Shown here: positions 54,776-63,770 of the stretch, one piece after another
Layout of the letters: the number at the start of each line of letters is the position of its first letter
How positions within the stretch are numbered: position 1 is the stretch's first letter
Origin: AWTP1-13 sp963770295
GTDB taxonomy: Bacteria > Pseudomonadota > Alphaproteobacteria > Rhizobiales > Hyphomicrobiaceae
Reading direction: 5' to 3'
Assembly: GCA_963770295.1 (NCBI GenBank)
Contig: CAVYPA010000008.1
Location: 288,595-352,594, forward strand
DNA length: 64,000 nucleotides
Notes under the pieces: generated by a model
Told to the model about the DNA's origin: nothing
The model's database searches: none
The model's input: the letters and a program-made list of their open reading frames with translations, nothing else
Program-made: the position numbers and the translations under genes

Positions 54776-54823
54776 ACGGAGACGTGGCCGAGTGGCTGAA
54801 GGCGGCGGTTTGCTAAACCGTTA
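54776..54823 (+). repeat. Right attachment repeat within tRNA-Ser(GCT)
   Basis: Partner of 43718-43765, 47 of 48 positions identical. It includes 2 bp upstream of the tRNA and its 5' half to just past the anticodon stem. Confidence 0.9.
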
Positions 54824-54870
54824 TACGCTGTTAAGGCGTATCGAGGGTTCGAATCCCTCCGTCTCCGCCA
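54778..54870 (+). tRNA. tRNA-Ser(GCT)
   Basis: 93 nt with encoded CCA. The acceptor stem GGAGACG pairs with CGTCTCC. The anticodon loop is TTGCTAA (anticodon GCT), the long class II variable arm is TACGCTGTTAAGGCGTA and the T arm is GAGGGTTCGAATCCCTC. All stems close, so it should be functional. It decodes AGC/AGU. Confidence 0.97.
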
Positions 54871-56019
54871 GCTTGATGTCCACCGAAGTCTGCCCACGTC
54901 GGCCGATGTCCACAGAAATCCAAAGATAGCAAGAGCTTTCTTACGATCTTCGTCTGCATGCGTCCGCCAAAGTCCGCCGATGCTCAGGATGGCGATCGAC
55001 TACCCCGCCCGATGAAACCAGAGAGCAGTGGCTTGCCAGGACCGCAAGAGAACGCGGGCTTCCTGCCCCCGCAATTGTGGGTGCCGCAGTCGGGTCCGCT
55101 AACGGAGGCGATAGCAAGTAGGTGGTGCCAGGAGCCTTGGCGGCCGGTGGCGGAAGAACGCGAGCAAAGGCAGGCCACCACCAGGATGCTCGGCGAACTG
55201 AACAAGCTGCACCCAGCTTCGCAGAGCGCATTGCCTCAAGCCCGCACATTGCCAAGGCCATGGCATCTAGGGATAGGGCCATTGCTGCAGAGCACGGCTA
55301 CCCCTGCGCCATGATGTGCAGCGCCTGCATCAGACCATGGCACAGGCAGGCTGGAACCGAGGCCTGGCGGAAATGCTGAAGGCGGGGGGCTGCTCTATCC
55401 GGGCACGGTCGTTGCCGCTGCTCTATCCGGCATGGTCGTTGCCTATGACGCACTGAGCGCTAGCTGTTCTCGATCTCGTCGACACTTGGTCACGGTTCGG
55501 TTTGCTTCGAGGTAGGTTCGATCGGCTTTTGGGGGGCTGGCCAGTGCAAGAGGAGGCGCGCTTCCGGTACGTTCCTCCGCTATGGTCTTGTAGTTGGCGT
55601 TACCGCCCCCGGCCGCGCGCTTCTCGCGCCGTTGCTTTGGCTATCGAAGGTTGGCGAGACGAAGAGCAAGATCAGGCAAGGGCCGCCACGCAAACGATAA
55701 CGGGAATAAATGCCCAGATGTCGTCATCGGAGCCGCGAGGAGGTATCGGGCTGCCCTTCGGTCGGTGAGGATCGATATCGCGCATACGTTGTCCTTTGCG
55801 GAGCAAACTTATGCTCGCATCTGAAAGTTCCGGCTAAGAGGTTTGACAGGCGAAAAAACTAGAAGCGAGAGTGTCACTCGATGGTGGTGCACACGCTATT
55901 GCGGCGGCTCGCGCCCAGTGCTCTCGCGGTTATGAGCGATGGTATGGTTGTGGACCGTTGGAACCGCTCAGGAGCTCCTTGATCTCGGCAATCTCCTAGC
56001 AGCGCCTTTACGTGGGCGT
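54871..56019. other. 1.15 kb of apparently non-coding relic sequence
   Basis: No supported gene. A segment near 55208-55245 is about 80 percent similar by eye to 57486-57522, where a ligase fragment is broken. Several frames show gene-like but unrecognised composition, suggesting eroded genes. Confidence 0.4.
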
Positions 56020-56403
56020 TCAGCCTCCAAACCATTTCGGGCCGGCCTCGCCGATTTGTTGGCAAGCTTTCACGACCGCTGCGATGTCGTATGGCTTTTG
56101 AAAGAATTGGCTATCCTTCACTTGGCGCGACCGATCATTGGCGTTGCCGGATGCATAGATGATCGGGATTTCTGATCGCGCCAATCTGTAGGCGTCCGCT
56201 ACGTCCCAGCCGCTCAAGAGGCCCCCGAGCGTGATGTCGGTGAACACGATGTCAATTTTCTCGCCGCCCGTGAGGTAGGCGACCGCATCCTCGCCGCTGC
56301 TCGCCTCGAGGATCAGCCAGCCATCGCCGCGGAGAGCGTAGGCCATGCTGTATCGCAGCAGAGGTTCGTCCTCCACGATCAGCACGACAAGATCAGGATA
56401 CAT
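56020..56403 (-). CDS. Single-domain response regulator (CheY-like)
   Basis: 127 residues with acidic pocket VLIVEDEPLLR, phospho-acceptor Asp in IVFTDITLGG, conserved Ser/Ala region IIYASGN and Lys in FFQKPYD. No output domain, so it probably acts by protein contact, as in alphaproteobacterial stress or HWE-kinase pathways. It is divergent from the next regulator. Confidence 0.92.
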   Translation of the reverse strand: MYPDLVVLIVEDEPLLRYSMAYALRGDGWLILEASSGEDAVAYLTGGEKIDIVFTDITLGGLLSGWDVADAYRLARSEIPIIYASGNANDRSRQVKDSQFFQKPYDIAAVVKACQQIGEAGPKWFGG

Positions 56404-56509
56404 TATTGGGCCTTCGAAGGCTAACGTATGCCAGCCGTTGCCCGTTCCAAAATGAACTGGCGGTAAGGAACCATACTGACGGAATGCGATTGTCTTCGTA
56501 GCGTTTGGC

Positions 56510-56953
56510 GTGTGGAAGCCGAGCCTCGAAATGCGGCGAGCTGTCCGGCTCAGCCGGGGTAGCCCAGGGGCCGGCTTCCGTCACCCAAGGGTGAGGAAGC
56601 CGTCGGCACTTGCCGGACACACAATTCTCGTCGTCGAAGACGAACCGCTGATCGTGCTCGCCATTGTCGAGGACCTCAAGGCGGCCGGTGCCGCGGTGCA
56701 CACGGCGTACAACCTGTGCGACGGATTGCGTCTCGCCGATCATCCCGACCTGTCAGCAGCTGTGGTGGACTTCGGGCTAAGTGACGGTAAAGGCAGCGCG
56801 CTATGTGAGCGGCTCAATGAGCGGCATGTGCCTTTTGTCTTGCACACCGGATACACGCACGTCCACGAGGTATGCCGATCGGGGATCGTGGTGCCAAAAC
56901 CCGCCGTACCGGGGCAGCTGGTGAGCATGATTGAGAAGTTGCTTCAGGGCTGA
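56510..56953 (+). CDS. Receiver-domain protein
   Basis: 147 residues in the open frame; the receiver begins at about residue 37 (HTILVVEDEPLIVLAIVEDL), with Asp in AAVVDFGLSDG, FVLHTGYTHV and Lys in VVPKPAVPGQL. The basic N-terminus is probably untranslated, the true start being uncertain (56531 or later). It is a single-domain regulator divergent from the one at 56020; the two may answer a shared kinase. Confidence 0.85.
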   Translation: MWKPSLEMRRAVRLSRGSPGAGFRHPRVRKPSALAGHTILVVEDEPLIVLAIVEDLKAAGAAVHTAYNLCDGLRLADHPDLSAAVVDFGLSDGKGSALCERLNERHVPFVLHTGYTHVHEVCRSGIVVPKPAVPGQLVSMIEKLLQG

Positions 56954-57161
56954 GCCGATGCCCGAGCGCGATGACTACAGGACCAAGCCCTGCTGCTTCA
57001 TCCCGATGGCGAAAATGCTAGTCGGCCGCGCTAGAGAAGCTCTCCGTAAACATAGCCTGGATTAACCATCGCCGGTGCGGTTTCGCACCAACCAAGCGAT
57101 ATCTCTTGTGGTATGCCTTGCCCGCAAACACGGCTTGGGCCCTTTTTTTCTGCGCGGGTAC

Positions 57162-57491
57162 TTACCCCTCAAACTCCGCGATCTCCTGCAGCAGCGCCCG
57201 TTCCTGCGCCTTCAAGGCGGCAAAAAGACCAGCGCGCAATCCTGGCCTTGCCAATGACGCCCGCACTCGGGCGAGCTCAACCCGTTTCCGCTCCAAAGCC
57301 GTCTCGTGCTCGGTCAACGCCGGCGGCTTCTTGGGGCCTTCGAATAGCTTGTGGCGGCGTTGGTTATCGCGGCGCCAGGCCGCGCATTTGATCTTCAACC
57401 AGCTCCTCGACGGGCCAGAGACATAAGCCCGATCAATGCGCTTGCTGACGATGCCTTCAATCTTCATCCGCTCGCAATGCTCGAATTGCAC
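57162..57491 (-). pseudogene. ATP-dependent DNA ligase, C-terminal fragment
   Basis: About 110 residues matching the end of the 45038 ligase: HCERMKIEGIVSKRIDRAYVSGPSRSWLKIKCAAW, FEGPKKP and a helical AQERALLQEIAEFEG tail. The catalytic part is missing; similarity stops near 57492 beside the recombinase remnant. It is a paralogue rather than a copy, since sequences differ substantially. Confidence 0.82.
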
Positions 57492-57554
57492 CCCAGCCTC
57501 GCGAAGCGCATTGCCTCAAGTCCGCATCTCGGAGGTAGCCAAGACCCCATGAGG

Positions 57555-58298
57555 CTCCGACACGGCGACCGGCGACGACATCCGCCGCTTCCAGGTCGAG
57601 CAGATCGCGCAAGGCGCGCAGCCGTCGAAGATGAACACGCAAGCGTCGGCGCTGCGCTTCTTCCTTGGCATCACGTGCGGTCGCGTGACCTCGCCCATCA
57701 GGTTGCCCGCACGCATTACCCGAGGAAGCTGCCGCGTGTGCTCTCGGGGGAGGATGTCGCGCGCCTGCTCGAGGCGGCACCGGGCCCGGGCCTGAAGTAC
57801 AAGGCGGCCTTGAGCGTGGCCTATGGTGCGGGCCTTCGAGGCGGCGAGGTCGTCATGCTGCGCGTCGGCGACATCGACAGCCAGCGCATGCTGATCCGTG
57901 TCGAGATGGGCAAGGGCCGCAAGGACCGGCACGCCATGCTGTCGCCGGTGTTGCTCGAACTGCTGCGCGCATGGTGGCGGCAGTGCCGCTCGCCGGGCTG
58001 GCTGTTCCCGGGCCGCGATCCGCTGTTGCCGATCACCGTGCGTCAGCTCAACCGCGCCTGCCACATGGCCGCCGATGCCGCCGGGCTCGGCTCCTGGGTG
58101 TCGCCGCATACGCTGCGACACTCGTTTGCAACGCATCTGCTGGAGAGCAGCATCGATGTGCGCGTGATCCAGGTTCTGCTCGGGCACGCCAAGCTCGATA
58201 CGACCGCACGCTACACGCAGGTTGCGACCAATCTGCTGCGGTCGGTCGAGAGCCCGCTCGATCGGCTGTCTGCGGCCGCACACGGATCAGCCGCCGGC
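57555..58298 (+). pseudogene. Tyrosine recombinase of an IS91-type element, decayed
   Basis: Homology starts at GSDTATGDDIRRFQ in one frame and shifts near 57687 to DLAHQVARTHYPRKLPRVLSGEDV. The catalytic domain is then intact: AYGAGLRGGEVV (Arg), GKGRKDRHAML (Lys), SPHTLRHSFATH (HxxR), LLGHAKLDTTARYTQV (His, Tyr). The N-terminus is missing. Its frame runs straight into the transposase, as the usual stop is out of frame. Confidence 0.85.
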
Positions 58299-59511
58299 AT
58301 AGTCGCCCGCGCTCTGGTCCGTCCTGCTCTGGAGGTCGCGGACCTGTTCCGTGACCATGGTCCCGCTTGGCGTGCGGCCAACCGCGGCCACGTGAGCCTC
58401 GACCAGTTGAAGGTGATGAGTGCCATCGAGCGCTGCCGCACGGCAGCGCTCGGCGGTCACGTCCTGCGCTGCGAGGACTGCGCGCATACCGTCATCGCCT
58501 ACAACAGCTGCCGCAATCGGCACTGCCCCAAGTGCCAGGGGGCGGCGGCACGCAAGTGGATGGCGGAGCGGGAAGCCGAGCTCTTGCCGGTGCCGTACTT
58601 CCACGTCGTGTTCACGCTGCCGGCCCCCATCGGCGATATCGCGTATCAGAATAAGGCGGTGATCTACGATCTGCTGTTCAAGGCGTCGGCCGAGACGATG
58701 CTCACGATCGCGGCCGATCCCAAGCATCTGGGTGCGCGGATCGCGATCACGTCGGTGCTGCACACCTGGGGAACGGCCATGACCCATCATCCCCACGTGC
58801 ATATGATCGTGCCGGGCGGCGGGATCGCCTTGATGGCAGCCGCTGGATCGCCAAACGGCCCGACTTCTTCTTGCCGGTGCGGGTGCTGTCGAAGCTGTTT
58901 CGCAGCCTGATGCTGGAGAAGCTTACCGCCGCACATGCGGCCGGCCAGTTCACGTTCTACGGCGCACACGCCGCCTCGGCGATGACAAAGCATTTGCCAC
59001 TTTTCTGGCGCCGCTCAAGCGGAACCGCTGGTTCGTTTACTCCAAGCGGCCCTTCGCCGGGCCTAAGGCCGTGCTCGCGTATCTGTCGCGCTACACCCAT
59101 CGCGTGGCCATCTCGAACCGCCGTCTGATCGCAGCCGATGCCAACACGGTCACGTTCAAGGTCAAGGACTACCGGATCGAGGGACCGGGTCGCTACAAGA
59201 CCATGACGCTCGCCGCGCAGGAGTTCATCCGTCGCTTCCTGATCCACGTGCTGCCCAAGGGCTTCCACCGCATCCGCCATTACGGTCTGCTTGCCGGTAC
59301 CGCCAAAGCCGAGGCGATCGCCAAGGCGCGCGACATGCTCGCCGCGGCCGTAAATCCAGACACCCCCGAGATCGATGAAGACGTGGCCACGGCGCACGCT
59401 CATCCTTGTCCATGCTGCGGTGGCCGCATGTTCATTGTCGAATTGTTTGAGCCCGACTGCCAATCCCAACATCAGCCGCTGAACGCAAAGATCAGGATCG
59501 ACACCTCATGA
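58299..59511 (+). pseudogene. IS91-family transposase, two frameshifts
   Basis: With two inserted bases restored it would be 404 residues. It has an N-terminal zinc finger (HVLRCEDCAHT...CRNRHCPKCQ), the HUH motif in HHPHVHMIVPGG and the catalytic Tyr region in YLSRYTHRVAISN. One base is lost near 58833 (after GGGIAL) and one near 58977 (after GAHAAS). The expected start ATG reads ATA at 58299. Such elements move by rolling-circle transposition. This copy is dead. Confidence 0.9.
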
Positions 59512-59911
59512 GCGACGCCCCGGCATCACTCTTACAGGTCTTGTCCGCTTCTCGCCGCTACTCCACAGCCGGCTACGCTATCCCTCGCTCGGGACTTCTT
59601 CATATGCCGCAATTCGCTGGGCCATTGGGGCCGTCGCACACTGCCCTCGTGCTCGCAGCGAAGCTGATCCACCCTCTCCATAACCGTGATCGTCGGACGA
59701 CAGGGTTACAGATCGCCACCGACCCCGCCCGAGCTACCCACAAATCCCCATAGCACTCGCGGCCCGACCGTCGACCACCTCTCGCGGGTTCTTTCCCTGG
59801 AGGCTTTCCGACGCCGGCCCCAATGTGCCGCACCGCCGTGATCGGCCGGCATCTGAAAACCTTCACAAAAGCGGGCGTGAGCACCTGCAATAAGGTACGT
59901 TAACAGAAGTT
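59512..59911. other. Gap after the IS91 remnant
   Basis: No supported gene. It may include the element's right end, which I could not define. Confidence 0.35.
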
Positions 59912-60113
59912 CTACTCGATCACCTCGTCGGCGCGAGCGAGCGTGGCAGTTGGGATGCTGAGGGCGAGCGCCTTTGCCGCCTTCAGGTTGATGACCAGCC
60001 CGAAATGGGTGAACTCTTCTACGGGAAGGTCGGCAGGCCTGGCGCCTTGGAGGATTTTGGAAACGTAACTTGGCAGTGCACGGCGGAACCTTATAGGAAG
60101 GTTTGGGCCGTGT
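59912..60113 (-). pseudogene. ABC transporter substrate-binding protein (ABC_sub_bind type), C-terminal fragment
   Basis: The last 67 or so residues are readable: HGPNLPIRFRRALPSYVSKILQGARPADLPVEEF, then FGLVINLKAAKALALSIP and the typical TLARADEVIE end. Similarity ends at the copy of the NIPSNAP segment. The rest of the gene is missing. Confidence 0.8.
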
Positions 60114-60191
60114 GACGATTTGGATCATCGCACCAGAGTCCGCGCCGCGCTGGCGACCGACCGCCAGCGCAACGCACTCCCAGGCGGGCAG
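60113..60191 (+). repeat. 79-bp duplicate of a NIPSNAP gene segment
   Basis: Identical except for one C/G change to 60768-60846, inside the intact NIPSNAP gene. Direct orientation, 655 bp apart. It directly abuts the broken substrate-binding gene. Confidence 0.9.
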
Positions 60192-60603
60192 ACGATTATG
60201 TTCTGGTTGAAGAAATGCACGATGCGGAGGCGACGAGCGGCCCGTTGACCATCCCTGCACCATGGGGCCGGCCGAAGTTTTCGTATAGAGAGCCACAGTC
60301 GGCAATGATGAACTCAGTCGTGGCGACGTAACATGGAACCAGCTCGTTGTCCGATTGCCCCACGATGGCACTGGCGCGCTTCCGTCGCTCCGCCATATCA
60401 TTCTCAACGACGATAAATCGTCCACTTAGCTGGCATTGTCTCTTGCTCCCCCGGAACCTCGCGGGAACCGAGCTGCCGGTACAGTAAACAGTCTGAACGT
60501 CGCGAGATCGGCTGCGGCGGTAGTTTGTCACGGCGGCACCACCGCCCTATGCTTGGATGCCTGGCGGCGGGAAAAACCGAAATCCAACGGGAGGACGCAA
60601 TCG
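60192..60603. other. Gap with eroded coding sequence
   Basis: A minus frame (SDNELVPCYVATTEFIIADCGSLYENFGRP) looks protein-like but unrecognised. No intact gene. It contains the NIPSNAP promoter side. Confidence 0.35.
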
Positions 60604-61233
60604 ATGATCTACGAAGTCCGCACCTACACGCTCCGAACCGGGGCTGTCCCCGAGTTCGAGGAGCGCTACGAGAAGCGCCTGGCGGCGCGCCTCAAGCATT
60701 CGAAGCTCGGTGCCTTCTGGCACACCGATTTCGGACCGTTGAACCAAGTGATCCACGTCTACCCCTATGACGATTTGGATCATCGCACCAGAGTCCGCGC
60801 CGCGCTGGCGACCGACCGCGAGCGCAACGCACTCCCAGGCGGGCAGGACCTCATCGTTGCGCAGGAGTCGGAGATCATGATCCCGGCGCCGTTCATGCAC
60901 CCGCTCGCCAGCCGCGATTACGGCACCGGCAATTTCTACGAGATGCGCATTTACACCTACCCGGCGGGCGCCCTGCCGCAGGTGCTTGAGGCGTGGGCAA
61001 AGGCGGTGCCGGCCCGTGAGGAGCTGTCGCCGCTGGCCGCGTGCTGGACAAGTGAATTGGGCAGCCTAAACAAGTTCGTCCATATCTGGCCCTACAAGAA
61101 CTCGATCGAGCGCGACCGCATTCGCGCGGAATCCCGCGCACCCGGCCGGTTGTGGCCGCCGCAAAGCGGGGTACGCCCGCTTCGCCAGGAAAACAAGCTT
61201 CTGATCCCAGCTTCCTTCTCGCCGGTCCGCTAG
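60604..61233 (+). CDS. NIPSNAP-family protein
   Basis: 209 residues with two ferredoxin-like NIPSNAP repeats: MIYEVRTYTLRTGAVPEFEERY with GAFWHTDFGPLNQVIHVYPYDDLDHR, and FYEMRIYTYPAGALPQVLEAW with WTSELGSLNKFVHIWPYKNSIERDR. GGGAGGA lies upstream of the ATG. Such proteins are small-molecule binding or mono-oxygenase-like dimeric barrels of unknown role. Confidence 0.92.
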   Translation: MIYEVRTYTLRTGAVPEFEERYEKRLAARLKHSKLGAFWHTDFGPLNQVIHVYPYDDLDHRTRVRAALATDRERNALPGGQDLIVAQESEIMIPAPFMHPLASRDYGTGNFYEMRIYTYPAGALPQVLEAWAKAVPAREELSPLAACWTSELGSLNKFVHIWPYKNSIERDRIRAESRAPGRLWPPQSGVRPLRQENKLLIPASFSPVR

Positions 61234-61543
61234 ACCAGGAACTAGGGCGCGATCTCAATCGGGTTGCGCGGTTGCGCCCTACTCTCCCTTTCGCATGATC
61301 CTTCCCGACACGCCGACCCAGCAGTCATCGGCGCGGACTACGGTCCTGCAGCACCGCGGACAGGATGGCGTCCACTGGCACTGTCTGTAGGACCCTAGAT
61401 AACAGACAGTCTCGCTGCAGCGCCGAAGGGCGTCAGCCATGTGCCAACAGGAGACGGATGTTCGGAACGATTCCATCAACGGTCGGTAAGCACCATACTT
61501 CAACCGTCAATCGGGTACACTGTAAGGCGGTCATAGCTCCGGG
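61234..61543. other. Gap, nothing recognised
   Basis: No supported gene between NIPSNAP and the nitroreductase remnant. Confidence 0.4.
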
Positions 61544-61852
61544 TCATGCCGAACTCCCAAGCACCTTCGCGTCCAGCGGCCAGCGCACAGTCGGTTCAAC
61601 GGCGGCGGCATAGCCGATCCTGGCGAGCATCTGGACGCGGGCTGGCGCGGCGATGCCGAGACGACGATGGAGATCGTCGAGCTCACCTGCCATCTCCGGA
61701 AACTCCTGCAGCGCCTGGCAGACCGGATGGACCGCAATGCCTCCGGCGGTCGCCGCGAGATTCATGCGCACGTATGCCCGGCCGGCGGCGATCTACTCCT
61801 CGATGATCCACACGCCATAGATCTCCTGTTCAGCGCGTGAAACGATCTTACC
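61544..61852 (-). pseudogene. Nitroreductase-like protein, C-terminal fragment with stop
   Basis: Reads KIVSRAEQEIYGVWIIEE, then a TAG at 61793-61795, then IAAGRAYVRMNLAATAGGIAVHPVCQALQEFPEMA and MLARIGYAA...RWPLDAKVL. The AYVRMNL and QALQEFPEMA segments are typical of Acg-like nitroreductases. The N-terminal part is absent. Confidence 0.7.
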
Positions 61853-61855
61853 TCC

Positions 61856-62359
61856 TTGCGGCGTCTGAAGCCCGGGCACGTCTCCTCAATTAATTGGTCG
61901 CGTGCCGGTCACCTAACGGGCCAAATCAGCATCGAAGTCGACAGTCAATGCGCTTGCCTGACCTACCGCCATCGCCAGATAGGCGGCGCGTGGCAGGAAG
62001 CGCGGGAGGTCGTGTCCTTCACCGAGACGGGGACGTGTTTTGGCGGCAGGCGGCGCTGGTTCGAATGCCCGGGATGCGGGAGACCATGCCGAATGCTCTA
62101 TGGCGGCGGGCGGTTCCTGTGCCGGCTTTGTCTCCGACTGCGCTACGCCTCGCAGTATGAATCGGCCTGGGGTCGAGCGCGTATTCGCGCGCAGAAGCTC
62201 AGAATGCGCCTGGGAGGCTCGCCCAACCTCCGCGAGGCGTTCCCGACGCGGCCTAAGCACATGCAGAGGCGCACCTACGCCAGACTGAGGGAATTAGACA
62301 TCCGCCTGCTGAACCGAAGCACGGCAGAGCTTGTCAGCGCCGGTCTAAATCTTCCCTAA
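61856..62359 (+). CDS. Conserved hypothetical zinc-ribbon-like protein
   Basis: 167 residues in the open frame from a TTG. Conserved features are ISIEVDSQCACLTYRHR, WFECPGCGRPCRMLYGGGRFLCRLCLRLRYASQYES (four Cys forming a zinc site) and LGGSPNLREAFPTRPKHMQRRTYARL. I recognise the pattern as a common unannotated family in Alphaproteobacteria. The N-terminus may be trimmed. Role unknown. Confidence 0.7.
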   Translation: MRRLKPGHVSSINWSRAGHLTGQISIEVDSQCACLTYRHRQIGGAWQEAREVVSFTETGTCFGGRRRWFECPGCGRPCRMLYGGGRFLCRLCLRLRYASQYESAWGRARIRAQKLRMRLGGSPNLREAFPTRPKHMQRRTYARLRELDIRLLNRSTAELVSAGLNLP

Positions 62360-62711
62360 AACCACCGGTTTGAATCTGCCGTTGCCGGCGGACGCAGGTG
62401 CGTGGCTGTGAGCGGCGACGATGATGGGGACGTGCGTCCCCCTGAGTGATGGCGTCTTCTGCTTCGCTAACCGCTCCGGGTCGTACGGCCCTCCACGCGT
62501 GCGCCGGGCTTGCTCTTGCGGTCGCGGGCGGCAAAGCGGTTGGGCGTGGCGCTGTGGCTACCTCGCTGGCGTGCTCAGGCTGAAGCGAACGCCTTTCATG
62601 GTGATCGACTTGGTTTCACCCTCTGCAATGGAGATGGGACCAGTCGGGAACGGGAAGATAACTTTTTGTGTTCGCAATTCCTCATCAGGCCTGTTCTGAA
62701 ACGTTGAACCC
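62360..62711. other. Gap with a possible 53-residue minus ORF
   Basis: A minus frame ending at 62558 (MIRGSTFQNRPDEEL...GPISIAEGETKSITMKGVRF) looks partly protein-like, with beta-rich pattern, but lacks a ribosome site. Otherwise nothing. Confidence 0.3.
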
Positions 62712-62951
62712 CTAATCATTTGGCTGTCGCCATCGAGCCGGCTTTCTCCCCGGCGCTGGGCAACGCGATGCATCGCGCTCTGCGGCAATCAGCTGCTCGG
62801 GAGAATAAATGTGCAGCGCGCCCGCCATCTCAGGGTCCGTGCATTCGACCACCACGCGCGCTTTCCCGCTCAAGGTTGTGAACACGCTGACAACGATGCC
62901 AGGCCAATTGTAGCCCGTCGCTTTTTGGACTTGGTCTCCTACCTTCCACAT
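62712..62951 (-). CDS. Conserved hypothetical protein, 79 residues
   Basis: MWKVGDQVQKATGYNWPGIVVSVFTTLSGKARVVVECTDPEMAGALHIYSPEQL: a small beta-barrel-like (SH3-type) sequence. I recall similar short proteins in rhizobia. ATG 62951 is chosen because similarity begins there; the frame is open to 62999. Function unknown. Confidence 0.65.
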   Translation of the reverse strand: MWKVGDQVQKATGYNWPGIVVSVFTTLSGKARVVVECTDPEMAGALHIYSPEQLIAAERDASRCPAPGRKPARWRQPND

Positions 62952-63214
62952 GGCAGCGCCGCGCTCCGTATTCCACACGGTAGCGCCAAAATGCGTCAAA
63001 AAGGGGCGTTGTCAGAACAGATCCTCGGTGGGAATGCGAGCCTAGACACCAGCGACCAGAGCGGACAACGCCGCGCAGGCCGCGGTGCGTGCCGCCAAAG
63101 ATGGACCGCGACGAGCAACGCACGCGAACTTGAGAAAGAGATCGTCGAAACAGACGCTTGCATCACTGAGGTGCAGACCGAGGTCCATAGGATGCGGCCT
63201 GGCCTTTGGGTCAC

Positions 63215-63385
63215 TTTCGGAAGAACGCCCGCAATGAAAACCCATCACACGCCGACTACGCCGGCAGCATTGTCATCGAAGGCCGCAAGTACTGATTGAG
63301 CGACTGGGTGAAGGAAAGGGGAAGTTCCTCAACCTTTCGGCGAAGGCCGCGGAGGAGCCCATGGCCAAGCCGTCGGCGCGGGTTT
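63215..63385 (+). pseudogene. Small conserved protein remnant, stop and frameshift
   Basis: Reads FRKNARNENPSHADYAGSIVIEGRKY, TGA at 63293 where relatives have Trp, then LSDWVKE and, after one frameshift, GKFLNLSAKAAEE. This is the pattern of a small single-domain protein common on alphaproteobacterial mobile DNA. Confidence 0.55.
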
Positions 63386-63545
63386 GGCAGCGGCCGGCTG
63401 CCGATGATGATATTCCTTTTGCCCGGAGTGGTGCGGGTAATGGGCACCACGCAGGCGATCATTTTTCCATAAGGTCACAGCCGCGCGCGAAGATCGAGGC
63501 CATTACTCGCTTAAGGCCCAGGTCAAACCCAGTGCGACCAGCCCC

Positions 63546-63770
63546 ATGATGGGCTGGTTGCCCGACATCGGCCAACTGGGCGAGGGTCATCGCGTCGGTG
63601 CTGGCGCCGGGCGGCGAACTCTATTGTGCTGATGCGCATCCGAGCTTCGTCGCGCTGGAGGAGCACGCCGGCAGGCTTGTGCCGACGTTCGATTTCCAAA
63701 CACCACCCGACCGGCCGCTGGAATTTGTCGATACCGAGCCGACGACCTACATGGGCGATCCTAACTCCGA
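63546..63770 (+). pseudogene. SAM-dependent methyltransferase fragment, frameshifted
   Basis: Reads MMGWLPDIGQ, then after a frameshift near 63580 RVIASVLAPGGELYCADAHPSF, then EHAGRLVPTFDFQTPPDRPLEFVD and TTYMGDP. After that the similarity ends. This is the C-terminal part of a class I methyltransferase. The remainder of the window to 64000 has no recognised gene. Confidence 0.65.

Larger units (their letters stand above)
43718..54823. mobile_element. Integrated element at tRNA-Ser(GCT), 11.06 kb
   Basis: Bounded by two direct 48-bp repeats (one mismatch) that contain the 5' half of tRNA-Ser. A tyrosine integrase lies 80 bp inside the right boundary. GGTGGCAATTCCGG-type repeats lie inside both ends, as expected for integrase arm sites. 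Cargo includes a CRISPR array, a broken rpoD, a broken ligase, a serine recombinase and small proteins. No conjugation, phage structural or replication genes are seen, so it is a non-conjugative, possibly immobile island. The boundaries are well supported; mobility is inferred. Confidence 0.78.

Noticed and set aside
41000..54900. Cas genes to accompany the array
   Set aside because: I inspected all frames for Cas1, Cas2, Cas3 and Cascade motifs and found none; the neighbouring genes are ligase, recombinase and small proteins.
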